Shown here: positions 26,431 through 34,629 of the stretch, one piece after another
Numbering within the stretch: position 1 is the first letter of the stretch
How the letters are laid out: the number at the start of each line of letters is the position of its first letter
Source of the DNA: Balneolaceae bacterium
GTDB lineage: Bacteria; Bacteroidota; Rhodothermia; Balneolales; Balneolaceae
Assembly (NCBI GenBank): GCA_003559375.1
Contig: PWLN01000458.1
Span: 1 to 52,808 of the forward strand
Length of the DNA stretch: 52,808 nucleotides
Direction: 5' to 3'
Notes under the pieces: generated by a model
Told to the model about the DNA's origin: nothing
What the model saw: only the letters and a program-made list of their open reading frames with translations
The model's database searches: none
Program-made: the position numbers and the translations under genes

Positions 26431-26474
26431 AAAAGCTGGAGCCGAGCGACAGTCCCGATAAACATATCGGGATG
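26431..26474 (+). repeat. Dispersed hairpin repeat, copy B
   Basis: AAAAGCTGGAGCCGAGCGAC is followed by AGT and a perfect 7-bp stem CCCGATA / TATCGGG with loop AACA. It is the same family as copies A (20974-21020) and C (37688-37735), in the same orientation as the downstream oxidase genes. Confidence 0.8.
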
Positions 26475-26650
26475 AAACGGCAGACTTAAACGGCAAGTAT
26501 TCAATTACTTCATACCCCACACCACATAATGCTCAAAATTTGTTACCAAAAAGCATCAAGATTGAGAAAGAGTTCACTTTCGTTCGCACTCATCGGGATT
26601 TACGCTATCGTTACTACTTTTAGATTTTAGTGAAATACAATCGTTCTGAG

Positions 26651-26687
26651 CATCCCGATATGTTTATCGTGACTGATGCTTCGCTCC
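26651..26687 (-). repeat. Dispersed hairpin repeat, inverted copy D
   Basis: Read on the minus strand this segment runs GGAGCGAAGCATCAGT, then CACGATA-AACA-TATCGGG, matching the hairpin and left flank of copy B with one stem mismatch. With copy B it makes a head-to-head pair about 180 bp apart, like a BIME. Confidence 0.65.
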
Positions 26688-26809
26688 CTCCTATCATTTT
26701 TCCCCTCTTAAGTGGTTGTTAAATCAATTTTTTTAAAGTAAACTGGAAAGTGATGTGCTTTTTTTAAATAGGATGAGGTTGTCTTTTTACTTTTATATGA
26801 AAATCAGTT

Positions 26810-26817
26810 TATTTTTG
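26810..26817 (+). promoter_or_regulatory. Candidate -7 promoter box for the oxidase operon
   Basis: TATTTTTG is an exact TAnnTTTG match. It would start transcription near 26824, about 29 nt before the first oxidase gene and 17 nt before its strong ribosome-binding site. The -33 region is only T-rich (TTTTTAC), so the call rests on the -7 box and its position. Confidence 0.45.
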
Positions 26818-26852
26818 CCGCATTCCAAAAAACTATAAATAAGGAGGTGTAT

Positions 26853-26987
26853 ATGGGGAATCATGATGAAGGTCATGAAGCTGAAGAATTCCAGCCGAAA
26901 GGAGCGGTAGCTTTTTTTATCGTTCTCATCGTTTTTTTTACAATAATTTGGTTTTTAATGTACTTCGAACTATTAAGCCGGGGATAA
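26853..26987 (+). CDS. Cytochrome c oxidase subunit IIa (ba3-type), 44 residues
   Basis: A 44-residue protein with one membrane helix. The charged His/Glu-rich N-terminus (MGNHDEGHEAEE) is followed by PKGAVAFFIVLIVFF, about 22 hydrophobic residues in all, and the end LLSRG. The pattern PKG-helix-RG at the end matches the small subunit IIa (CoxIIa family) of Thermus-type ba3 oxidases, whose helix replaces the second anchor that subunit II lacks. A near-perfect Shine-Dalgarno AAGGAGGTG (26841-26849) precedes the ATG. The stop is 4 bp before subunit II. Confidence 0.85.
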   Translation: MGNHDEGHEAEEFQPKGAVAFFIVLIVFFTIIWFLMYFELLSRG

Positions 26988-26991
26988 AAAG

Positions 26992-27441
26992 ATGGATAAA
27001 TCAGAAAAATTAGCATTATCATTGAGTGGATTGCTTCTGGTGGTTTTTTTTGGGGCAATTATGTATGCTGCAATGGCCAAAAACATAGAAGTGCCAACAT
27101 GTATTACGGATATGGATCCGTTTACGACTGACACGCTATTCCAAACCGGGCCGGACTCTTATGAACTGCAAATGGTGGCACGCATGTGGGCTTTTCAGCC
27201 GTCGACGGTTCGCTTGCCGGTTGGTTCAACAGTTGATCTTTATGTTACATCACAAGATATCATCCACGGGTTTAAGATCGAAAGACATAATGTAAACCTG
27301 ATGGCAATACCTGGCGCAATTAATTATATCCGGGTTACATTTGATAAACCGGGTGAATTCTTATTTGCATGTCACGAATTTTGTGGTGCAGCTCACCATA
27401 CTATGGCGGGCAGGTTTATAATCGAAGAGGGAGGATCCTGA
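26992..27441 (+). CDS. ba3-type cytochrome c oxidase subunit II (CuA)
   Basis: 149 residues with a single N-terminal membrane helix (about 8-28) and a cupredoxin domain. The binuclear CuA ligands are all present: His92 (IIHGF), Cys127, Glu129, Cys131, His135 and Met138 in CHEFCGAAHHTM. One helix rather than two and the short length are diagnostic of B-family (ba3) oxidases. CuA accepts electrons from a soluble carrier, here possibly the cupredoxin at 29849. The gene is separated from subunit I by one base. Confidence 0.95.
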   Translation: MDKSEKLALSLSGLLLVVFFGAIMYAAMAKNIEVPTCITDMDPFTTDTLFQTGPDSYELQMVARMWAFQPSTVRLPVGSTVDLYVTSQDIIHGFKIERHNVNLMAIPGAINYIRVTFDKPGEFLFACHEFCGAAHHTMAGRFIIEEGGS

Positions 27442-27442
27442 T

Positions 27443-29128
27443 ATGAGTGAAGAAGCCTTCCGTTTTTCCAAATCGAACAGAACACTGATTGCAGTACTTC
27501 TTATTATCCCCATGGTACTGCTATTTATCGGAGTATATGGTGGGTTAATGCAAACACTGTTCAGGGCTGGAATTATTCAAAGTGATCCATTTGTAGGTGG
27601 AGACTATTATAAGGGCCTCACATTTCACGGGGTTTTAAATGCTATAGTATTTACCACATTTTTTGCTGTTGCATTCGCAAACGCATTAATTCCATACTCT
27701 CTAAAAAAGGCACTAAACAGTAAAGTAGCCTGGACTTCGGGAATCCTGATGCTGGTTGGATCTGTAATGGCGGCGATTATGACTATGATCGGTGAAGCAA
27801 CTGTTCTCTACACTTTTTATCCACCACTTAAAGCTCATCCACTATTTTATATTGGTTTAACGCTTCTTGTGGTAGGATCCTGGGTTGCCTCCGCTAACTG
27901 GGTTCCCATGTATCTCACGTGGAGAAAAGAAAATCCCGGCAAGAAAACACCAATGGCTGTCGTAGGTTTATTCACCACGTTTATCGTATGGTTTATCGCA
28001 ACGTTAGCAGTAGCAGTTGAAATTTTATTCATGTTGCTGCCATGGTCATTGGGTTTAGTAGATGAAATAAACGTGATGCTTGCCAGAACACTTTTCTGGT
28101 TTTTTGGCCATCCGCTGGTATACTTCTGGTTGCTCCCGGCATATGTAATGTATTATGTGTTTATGCCGAAAATATCCGGAGGCAAACTTTACTCCGATAT
28201 GGCTGGCCGCCTGGTATTTATGATGTTCGTTGTATTCTCTATTCCTGTTGGAACCCATCATCAGTATATGGATCCTGCCATCAGCTCACAATGGAAGCTA
28301 CTGCATGGCATATTTACATTTGCCGTTGCTCTTCCAAGCTTAATCACTGCATTTACACTGGCTGCATCTCTTGAATATTCCGGCAAAAAGAATGGTGGGA
28401 AAGGCCTTTTTGGCTGGATGTGGAAACAGCCATACTTTGATAAGGAAAAGTGGTTTTTCGCATACCTTATCACAGGGCTCCTCATCTTCATCTTTGGAGG
28501 TATTGGTGGTATAATTAACGCTTCATACCAAATGAATACAATTGTACATAATACTGCTTGGGTGCCCGGACACTTTCACCTGACGGTTGCAGGCCCCGTA
28601 ATGCTGGCATTTCTCGGTGGCAGTCTCTATCTAATTAGTCAGTTTATGAACAAAGAAGTCCGCCTGAAAACATGGGCATTGTTTTCACCTTACATCTACA
28701 CAATAGGGCTTCTGATAATGTCGTACGGGCTAAAAATTGGCGGATTGATGGGTATGCCAAGAAGAACAAATACAGGTGCTTCCTATGCAAATCCTGACAG
28801 CATTTTATACCAGGCAGACTGGATGGTCTACATCAATCTGACTGTTGTTGGCGGTGTAATCATGTTTATCGGAATTGTGATGTACATTGCATCTTTCTTC
28901 ACTACTGTATTTTCGAAAAGTAAAGAAGGTGAACCTGTTGTTACTTTCCCGATTTCGGAACCGTTACACGATGAACCTGCACCGTGGCTGAGAAACTTCA
29001 AGCCTTACATAGTTATTGCGATCATCTTAATCGTACTTTCATATACACCTGTTATTTATGATGTATTGCAGGCTACTTACGGTGGTTCACCTCCATTCTC
29101 ACCGGATAGCCCTGTACCATTGAGGTAG
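27443..29128 (+). CDS. ba3-type cytochrome c oxidase subunit I
   Basis: 561-residue multi-pass haem-copper oxidase subunit that reduces O2 to water and pumps protons. The haem and copper ligands are visible: His62 (low-spin haem), His223 with Tyr227 in GHPLVYFWLLPAY (CuB and the cross-linked Tyr), His272/His273 (CuB), and His377/His379 in PGHFHL (the two haems). Roughly 13 membrane helices are expected. The GHPLVYFWLLPAY form and the short subunit II place it in the B family, typical of high O2 affinity. It is followed 26 bp later by a Sco chaperone gene. Confidence 0.96.
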   Translation: MSEEAFRFSKSNRTLIAVLLIIPMVLLFIGVYGGLMQTLFRAGIIQSDPFVGGDYYKGLTFHGVLNAIVFTTFFAVAFANALIPYSLKKALNSKVAWTSGILMLVGSVMAAIMTMIGEATVLYTFYPPLKAHPLFYIGLTLLVVGSWVASANWVPMYLTWRKENPGKKTPMAVVGLFTTFIVWFIATLAVAVEILFMLLPWSLGLVDEINVMLARTLFWFFGHPLVYFWLLPAYVMYYVFMPKISGGKLYSDMAGRLVFMMFVVFSIPVGTHHQYMDPAISSQWKLLHGIFTFAVALPSLITAFTLAASLEYSGKKNGGKGLFGWMWKQPYFDKEKWFFAYLITGLLIFIFGGIGGIINASYQMNTIVHNTAWVPGHFHLTVAGPVMLAFLGGSLYLISQFMNKEVRLKTWALFSPYIYTIGLLIMSYGLKIGGLMGMPRRTNTGASYANPDSILYQADWMVYINLTVVGGVIMFIGIVMYIASFFTTVFSKSKEGEPVVTFPISEPLHDEPAPWLRNFKPYIVIAIILIVLSYTPVIYDVLQATYGGSPPFSPDSPVPLR

Positions 29129-29154
29129 GTGACAATCTTGGAATTACAGGATTT

Positions 29155-29769
29155 ATGTTTTTCAGCAGTTTCAGAAATAGAATCATACAAATTTCGATCG
29201 CAGTTTTGCTTACAATTAGTTTAGCAGCAGGCTGCGGTCGTCTTTCTGTAAAAGATACTCTTGAAGGGTACGACTTCAAACTGGTTAACCAGTTTAATGA
29301 AACTGTACATTTCCCGGAATCCTATCAGGGGAATGTTATGCTGGTTGGATATGTCTATACTCACTGTCCGGACATATGCCCGATTATTACTTATAATATG
29401 CGTGATGTTCAGCAGGCATTTCATGATTATGATAATCTTTTATTAGTTAGCGTATCATTTGATCCTGCCCGGGATACACCTGAAATTCTGTACCAGTATG
29501 CTGAAAACTATCGATTGAATCAGGATAATTGGCAGCTTTTAACCGGTGAGCAAGGAGAGGTAGAATCACTTCTTAAAAAACTTCAAATATTTACTGTAAA
29601 AACACCTACCCGTTTTGCAGATGACAATACTCCGATTTATTTTATTGATCACACAGACAGGGTGACTCTGATCGACGGAAAAGGACAGATCAGAAGGAAT
29701 TATCCCGGCAGCGAGCTCAGTTCTGAAGAAGTTATTGAAGATATAAGAACATTACTTAATGAATCATAA
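29155..29769 (+). CDS. SCO1/SenC family copper chaperone lipoprotein (oxidase cluster)
   Basis: 204 residues with a lipoprotein signal (lipobox AAGC, Cys27), a thioredoxin-like domain, CPDIC at Cys71/Cys75 and the distal ligand His166 (IDHTDR). It very likely loads CuA of the subunit II encoded two genes upstream. It is clearly related to the Sco protein at 504-1088 (both share YTHCPDIC, FDPxRDTPE and a C-terminal EDxxxL), so the genome has at least two. Confidence 0.93.
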   Translation: MFFSSFRNRIIQISIAVLLTISLAAGCGRLSVKDTLEGYDFKLVNQFNETVHFPESYQGNVMLVGYVYTHCPDICPIITYNMRDVQQAFHDYDNLLLVSVSFDPARDTPEILYQYAENYRLNQDNWQLLTGEQGEVESLLKKLQIFTVKTPTRFADDNTPIYFIDHTDRVTLIDGKGQIRRNYPGSELSSEEVIEDIRTLLNES

Positions 29770-29848
29770 AACAAATCCTATGAATGTTGACATGCATTTA
29801 TATGTTGATCTGTGATAGGGTAACCAAATAACAATACATATTAAAAAA

Positions 29849-30394
29849 ATGAAAAAAATACTTTTATCAACATTTATTCTTGCACTTTTTATGGCTTTCA
29901 CTGCCTGCGGTGGTGAAGAAACAGCAGAACGTGCTGAAGAAGTTGTAGATGATGGTGTAAGAACCATAGATATTATCGGAACCGATGACATGAAGTTTGT
30001 TGTTCGCGAAGCAGCAGAAGGTTTACGTACCAGTGGACAAGCCGGGCAATACATTCTTCTTGATGCTATTTATGCCGAGCCGGGCGAAGAACTTCGAATT
30101 CGGTTAACCACAATCAGTAACCTGCCGGCAACAGCTATGTCTCACAATCTTGCGATTGTTGACCTTGGAACCGACGTAGATGCGTTTGCCAGGGCATCTA
30201 TCACAGCAAGAGACAATGAATATATTGCTCCCGATTTTGAAGACCGGGTGATTGTAACAACTCGAATGCTTGGCAACGGTGAAACCGATACGATTACCTT
30301 CACAGTACCTGAGCAAACAGGTGAATATGATTATGTATGTACATTCCCGGGCCATTTTGCAGGCGGAATGGTTGGGAAGCTGATTGTTCAGTAA
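29849..30394 (+). CDS. Azurin/plastocyanin-like cupredoxin lipoprotein
   Basis: 181 residues: lipoprotein signal (lipobox FTAC, Cys20), an acidic linker (about 22-36), then a type I copper domain. The copper ligands fit azurin: His99 (SHNLAIV), Cys164, His169 and Met174 in CTFPGHFAGGM. Its place as the last gene of the oxidase cluster suggests it is the electron donor to CuA, held to the membrane by its lipid. A Sco gene lies 79 bp upstream and a strong terminator follows. The donor role is inferred, the copper fold is clear. Confidence 0.93.
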   Translation: MKKILLSTFILALFMAFTACGGEETAERAEEVVDDGVRTIDIIGTDDMKFVVREAAEGLRTSGQAGQYILLDAIYAEPGEELRIRLTTISNLPATAMSHNLAIVDLGTDVDAFARASITARDNEYIAPDFEDRVIVTTRMLGNGETDTITFTVPEQTGEYDYVCTFPGHFAGGMVGKLIVQ

Positions 30395-30415
30395 AAAAAG
30401 ACCATAAAACAAAAT

Positions 30416-30456
30416 AAAAGGCCATCGCAGAAGTAACTCTGGATGGCCTTTTTTTT
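30416..30456 (+). terminator. Intrinsic terminator of the oxidase cluster
   Basis: An 11-bp perfect stem AAAAGGCCATC / GATGGCCTTTT (30416-30426 and 30442-30452) has a 15-nt loop that can itself pair a little (CAGA/TCTG), and ends in a run of eight Ts. It lies 22 nt after the cupredoxin stop and 12 nt before the convergent Bor gene, and may act for both. Confidence 0.92.
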
Positions 30457-30467
30457 AAAGCTGATTC

Positions 30468-30896
30468 TTATTGAAAAGAGATATAAACCGGCTGGTTTGA
30501 TTCAGCCGAAAGCTTGATTGCTTCATTAAATGCACCAAGCACGATTTCTGATTCAGAATTTTTCGGAACTTCAAGAGTCCGGCTTGCAGGATCGAGGTCA
30601 GCCCGCGGATTGGCTGCACATGTTACAGTAATTTCCATGGGCGAATAGATGCTAAATGTAACAAATTGTGCAACCAAATTTAAAAAGCTGTGCCGTGTTT
30701 CAACACGAGCCACGCCATTTGTACAATGTTGTTCGGCATTTACAATACTGGGTGGCACCAATCCGGCAATAAATGAATGTGCCCAGGCCACCTGGTATAC
30801 CTCATTCGATGACTGCAAACCAGTAGTAATCTGTGCATGGTAACACCCTGTTAATAAAAGGGGAATAACTAAAAGTAGAAAGATTTGTTTTTTCAT
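30468..30896 (-). CDS. Bor-family lipoprotein
   Basis: 142-residue lipoprotein with lipobox LTGC (Cys18). The layout matches the Bor/Iss family: a hydrophobic start, a conserved W/HSFIAGLVPP segment (about 39-51), NAEQHC (about 54-59), then RVETRHSFLNLVAQFVTFSIYSP and a paired Cys near TVTCA. Phage lambda Bor is a surface lipoprotein linked to serum resistance; chromosomal members in Bacteroidota have no known role. The C-terminal ~45 residues after VTCA are longer than in lambda Bor. It converges on the oxidase terminator. Confidence 0.75.
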   Translation of the reverse strand: MKKQIFLLLVIPLLLTGCYHAQITTGLQSSNEVYQVAWAHSFIAGLVPPSIVNAEQHCTNGVARVETRHSFLNLVAQFVTFSIYSPMEITVTCAANPRADLDPASRTLEVPKNSESEIVLGAFNEAIKLSAESNQPVYISFQ

Positions 30897-30980
30897 ATTT
30901 TTATGTTTCTATGAAGGTTAGTGGATAAGTAAATAAATGTAAATTATTTTCAACAAAATAAAACAAATTTAGGTAAGTAC

Positions 30981-31466
30981 TTGAAGAATATTTTCTTAAA
31001 TAAATTGAATATCATTGAAGGTGATTTATCAAAAAAAGAACACGCAGAAGCATTTGAGAAACTTACGGATGCGTATGCCCTGGACCCGATGGGGCTTGGC
31101 AGGCCTTTGCCAGTTCAAAGAAAAGAAATACTGATCGATGCATTAAAGAAATTTCCTCTCCAACTCATTTATATCGCATATCTGAATGGTAAACCAGCCG
31201 GGCTTGCTACCTGCTTTTTCAGTTTTTCAACATTTCACGCTGCTAAAGTAATAAATATTCATGACTTGGTGGTACTTCCTGAATATCGTAGCAATGGTAT
31301 CGGAAATGCATTACTTGAAGCTGTCGAAAAAAAAGCAAAAGCAGAAAAGTGTTGCAAGGTAACGCTTGAAGTCCGAACCGATAATTCAGCACGAAATCTT
31401 TACGAACGTTTCGGTTTTACTTACGGTAAACCGAAAATGTATTTTATGAGTAAACTTATAAAATAG
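30981..31466 (+). CDS. GNAT family N-acetyltransferase
   Basis: 161-residue acetyl-CoA-dependent transferase. Motif A is visible as VVLPEYRSNGIGNALLEAVE (about 96-115) with the R/Q-x-x-G-x-G/A signature for acetyl-CoA, followed by ARNLYERFGF (motif B, about 142-151). The start appears to be TTG at 30981, preceded by AGGTAAG; an ATG further in would remove the first strand. Substrate unknown. It ends one base before the convergent cfa-like stop. Confidence 0.85.
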   Translation: MKNIFLNKLNIIEGDLSKKEHAEAFEKLTDAYALDPMGLGRPLPVQRKEILIDALKKFPLQLIYIAYLNGKPAGLATCFFSFSTFHAAKVINIHDLVVLPEYRSNGIGNALLEAVEKKAKAEKCCKVTLEVRTDNSARNLYERFGFTYGKPKMYFMSKLIK

Positions 31467-31467
31467 T

Positions 31468-32628
31468 CTATAGAGACTGTAGAAACTGTTTTTCATCGTA
31501 GAGATTGGTGTAGATCCGAGAAGCTTTATAACCATCAGGTAACCCCTTCTTTGACAACACGATCTGCCATAATTGGTTTTTCCTCGCCCTGAAGCTTCCT
31601 GCACTCATGAGAAGATAGTAGTTCCACATTCTGAAAAATCGCTCGCCGTATAGATCTTTCAGCCTGTGCCAATTCCTGTTAAAATTGGAATGCCAGGCCA
31701 TTAGTGTCTTATCATAATCTACCGACATATTTTGCCAATCTTCCATCACCAAACTGCCTTCAAATGCTGAACTCAACTGGGAAATTGATGGTATCATTGA
31801 ATTTGGGAAAATGTACTTGTGAATCCAGGGGTCAGTGTTGCGAACCGGATAGTTGCTGCCTATAGTTTGTAAAACAAAAAGTCCATTGTCGGACAGAAAC
31901 TTTGATATGATTCTGAAATATTCAGCATAATTCTTGTATCCAACATGCTCAATCATTCCGAGCGATACAATATGGTCGAATGTTTCATTAAGCTCTCTGT
32001 AATCCTGCAAGCGAAGTTCAACTGGCAGTCCATGGCAGAGCTTTCTGCCTAATTCGATTTGCTGCTTTGAAACGGTTATTCCGGTTACACATGCCCCGTA
32101 TTTTTCAGCCGCATATTTTGCAAAACTGCCCCACCCACAGCCGATATCTAAAACTTTCTGTGCTGGCTTTAGATCAAGTTTCTGGCATACAAGCTCGAGT
32201 TTTGCTTCCTGTGCTTCATCAAGGTTATCAGTATGATCCCAAAATGCACAGGTATAAACCATCCGGCGGTCTAACATCGCAATATAGAGGTCGTTGCCCA
32301 AATCATAATGACGCCTTCCTATTTCAAAAGCTTTGTTTTTCCGCTGTTGGTTTAATAAAAGAGACTTAAAATAGAGGAATTTTATTGAGAGGTTTGCTCC
32401 TGCCTTCGAATCAATTTCAGCATTCAGTAATTTAAGGAAGAATTGATCCGGTTTTTCAGATGTCCACCAGCCATTCATATAGGCCTCTCCCAAACCTAAT
32501 GATCCATTTCGTATTACTGCATGATAAAACCTTTCATTATAGACACGGATATCCCACGGCCGATCACCATTGATTCGAATGTCAGCGGGTTCAAGCAGCT
32601 TTTTGATATAATCTGCAGTATTTCCCAT
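31468..32628 (-). CDS. cfa: Cyclopropane-fatty-acyl-phospholipid synthase
   Basis: 386-residue SAM-dependent methyltransferase that adds a methylene bridge to unsaturated acyl chains of membrane phospholipids. The SAM site VLDIGCGWGS is at 159-168, the family motif YTCAFW at 125-130 and the catalytic region GMIEHVG at 224-230. The length fits E. coli Cfa (382). An isolated gene with a 17-bp palindrome 38 bp upstream (32666-32682) that could be its operator. In many bacteria the enzyme is induced on entry to stationary phase. Confidence 0.94.
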   Translation of the reverse strand: MGNTADYIKKLLEPADIRINGDRPWDIRVYNERFYHAVIRNGSLGLGEAYMNGWWTSEKPDQFFLKLLNAEIDSKAGANLSIKFLYFKSLLLNQQRKNKAFEIGRRHYDLGNDLYIAMLDRRMVYTCAFWDHTDNLDEAQEAKLELVCQKLDLKPAQKVLDIGCGWGSFAKYAAEKYGACVTGITVSKQQIELGRKLCHGLPVELRLQDYRELNETFDHIVSLGMIEHVGYKNYAEYFRIISKFLSDNGLFVLQTIGSNYPVRNTDPWIHKYIFPNSMIPSISQLSSAFEGSLVMEDWQNMSVDYDKTLMAWHSNFNRNWHRLKDLYGERFFRMWNYYLLMSAGSFRARKNQLWQIVLSKKGLPDGYKASRIYTNLYDEKQFLQSL

Positions 32629-32665
32629 TCGGATTACTTTTTAATGAAGCAATCTGATGAAACTT

Positions 32666-32682
32666 TCTTTACACTGTAAAGA
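32666..32682. promoter_or_regulatory. 17-bp palindrome upstream of cfa, candidate operator
   Basis: TCTTTACA-C-TGTAAAGA is perfectly symmetric around one base, 38 bp before the cfa ATG and 57 bp after the M28 stop. No T-tract follows on either strand, so a terminator is unlikely. Confidence 0.35.
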
Positions 32683-32738
32683 CTGCCACTATTATATATT
32701 TACACAAAAAAAAATCAAATAATCAAGAATTAAAAATT

Positions 32739-33698
32739 TTAGCGACCTGAAGCAGCGGATATCTCATCAAGATTTTCGTCCAGATGGATCAATACTCTGA
32801 TAATAGTTTGCACTGCATCAACATAGAATTCCGGATTGATATTTTCAAAGGTATCGGTTGGCTGGTGATAATGTTCATGATCTTCCACTCCGAAATAGAC
32901 AAAGGGTATTCCTTTTTCGTGAAATGGGCCATGATCGGATGCCATGGTCCAGTCTTGTGGCCACTGGTCTGAATCGTATCCAAAAAGTACATTGACAGGA
33001 GCACTTCTTGTTGCAGTTTCTATGATTGGTTTTAAAAAGGGATAATGATACGTGCCTACGGCATACAACTCATTCTGAAAATTTATACTGATCATATCCA
33101 TATTTAAATTGATTACAATCTGCTCAAGTGGCACCGGCGGGTTATTCACAAATTCGTACGCACCAAGTAATCCCTGTTCTTCTGCATCAAATGCAATAAA
33201 CAGAATCGAGTTCGCCGGCTGATTCTCTGAAAAATATCTTGCAGCCGCAAGCAGGCCGCCAGTACCCGATGCATTGTCATCCGCACCATTATATATTTCT
33301 CCATTAACTACTCCGAGGTGGTCATAATGGGCTGTTACAGCAATGAAACGCTCCGGATTAATACCGCCCTCAGTGTAACCGATCAAATTTTTAATATTAT
33401 CGAAAGTTTGGCCGCTTCGGGGGTTCATGGATTGAAAAGGATGTTCATAATCATCCTGAAATGATGATAGCCCAAGAGAATGAAAGCGGTTTATGATAAA
33501 ATTCTGTGCCATCCTGCTTTCTTCTGTTTCCGGAAATCGCCCCTGAAGCTCATCAGAAGCAAGAAATTGTATATCTTCCAGCAGCTGTTTGGCATCAACC
33601 TTGTAAATTGCTCCATGCTCATATTCAGATTCGTGAGCGCATCCGTTAATAAAAAGCAACAGCAAAAGCGTCAGGTATCGTAGGGTAATAATATTCAT
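32739..33698 (-). CDS. M28 family zinc aminopeptidase lipoprotein
   Basis: 319 residues with a lipoprotein signal (lipobox INGC, Cys20). The double-zinc site of M28 peptidases is recognisable: His127 (AHYDHLG), Asp140/141 (NGADDNASG), the catalytic Glu pair Glu173/174 (FDAEEQG), Asp201 (NMDMIS) and His278 (EHYHQPTDT). It probably removes N-terminal residues from peptides outside the inner membrane. The 110-bp gap to cfa suggests separate control. Confidence 0.93.
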   Translation of the reverse strand: MNIITLRYLTLLLLLFINGCAHESEYEHGAIYKVDAKQLLEDIQFLASDELQGRFPETEESRMAQNFIINRFHSLGLSSFQDDYEHPFQSMNPRSGQTFDNIKNLIGYTEGGINPERFIAVTAHYDHLGVVNGEIYNGADDNASGTGGLLAAARYFSENQPANSILFIAFDAEEQGLLGAYEFVNNPPVPLEQIVINLNMDMISINFQNELYAVGTYHYPFLKPIIETATRSAPVNVLFGYDSDQWPQDWTMASDHGPFHEKGIPFVYFGVEDHEHYHQPTDTFENINPEFYVDAVQTIIRVLIHLDENLDEISAASGR

Positions 33699-33854
33699 GA
33701 TGATTATTGGCGGTTTTAAAAATTTAATCTCCTGTAACAGAATGGGTTAACATTCGTATTGTGCGTGTGTGTGAAGTGTGAGTTTATTTTGAAAAATTGT
33801 AAGTTTAATGAAATAAAATAGTACTTTCTGCATTGATTAGGAAAGGTTTATGGT

Positions 33855-34565
33855 ATGCGAACAAATGATCAAAAATTCAAGAACAACCTTCGGGGTGGTT
33901 CTGGAGATAAACTTGATGACTATCTGTCAAAGTCACTGAATAAGAAAGTTGATAAAACTTCTCAGCCATCTCAGCATGGTGATAAAACTTTGCGCAGGTT
34001 TATATTTGTTGCATCAATAGTTCTGTTGGCATTTTTTTTACCACGGGTGATGAGCAATTTTTCCATCAATCTGCCTCCAGTTACCAATGTTTTCAGTAAT
34101 GTGGTAAATGTCGGTCCAAGTGAAGACTTGTTAAACCGAATGAACACAGTGATGATTGAAATGGGTTACACCGACCTCAGTCATGATGATTTGCGTGATT
34201 TAAGAAGTGAAGGCGTTACCGCTACCTATATTTCGAATATCCGTTCTCTTGGATTTACAGATCTCACACTTGATCAGGCCGTAAGGCTGGCAAATGCTAA
34301 TACGAGTTCAGCATTCATTGCCATGATGATTGAATTGGGATATGAGCTGACAATCGACGAATACATCGAACTCAGACGTGCTGGAATTACAGCACATTTT
34401 ACAAGCAATATTCATGATTTGGGTTATACCGATGTTACAGTAGATCAGCTTATAAGAATGCGGAGGATAGGCGTTACACCGTCGTTAATTGAACGCTTGC
34501 AGCGAGAACGAGGAGCAGAACTATCCATGGAAGAGATTATCAGGTACCGCATCAGCAATCAATAA
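33855..34565 (+). CDS. Membrane-anchored protein with ~33-residue helical repeats
   Basis: 236 residues. The polar N-terminus (1-47, no signal-like character) precedes one membrane helix (about 48-66), giving a small cytosolic head and a larger outer part. From about residue 95 there are four repeats of the pattern LGYTDLTxDQxxRLRxxGVTxxxIxxI, with a period of about 33-35. The same repeat occurs, to my knowledge, in the C-terminal part of some BlaR1/M56-type and DUF4097-type sensor proteins. Here it is alone, without peptidase or kinase. Function unknown. Confidence 0.75.
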   Translation: MRTNDQKFKNNLRGGSGDKLDDYLSKSLNKKVDKTSQPSQHGDKTLRRFIFVASIVLLAFFLPRVMSNFSINLPPVTNVFSNVVNVGPSEDLLNRMNTVMIEMGYTDLSHDDLRDLRSEGVTATYISNIRSLGFTDLTLDQAVRLANANTSSAFIAMMIELGYELTIDEYIELRRAGITAHFTSNIHDLGYTDVTVDQLIRMRRIGVTPSLIERLQRERGAELSMEEIIRYRISNQ

Positions 34566-34570
34566 AAAAA

Positions 34571-34605
34571 AGCGAAACCGGTAATAAACCGGATTCGCCT
34601 TTCTG
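34571..34605. terminator. Terminator shared by the repeat protein and ppdK
   Basis: The stem GCGAAACCGG (34572-34581) pairs with CCGGATTCGC (34589-34598) with one internal A-A mismatch and a TAATAAA loop. On the minus strand it is followed by eight Ts (strong, for ppdK); on the plus strand only by CTTTCTG (weak, for the repeat protein). Confidence 0.85.
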
Positions 34606-34629
34606 TTAGATAAGTTTATATCTGATTCA

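Larger units (their letters stand above)
26330..26852. other. Repeat-rich intergenic region before the ba3 oxidase operon
   Basis: This 523-bp region has no gene. It holds a short GTGAAAA tandem (26381-26400), hairpin repeat copy B (26431-26474), a partial reversed copy (around 26575-26600, ATCGGGATTTACGCT), an inverted copy D (26651-26687), and the likely oxidase promoter (26810-26817). The phrase CATACCCCACACCACA at about 26511-26526 recurs in similar form at about 46600 in another repeat-bearing gap. Confidence 0.6.

Noticed and set aside
31468-34565. Genomic island signs around the Bor-like gene and neighbours
   Set aside because: Bor is phage-related in name only; no integrase, att site, tRNA or composition shift accompanies it.
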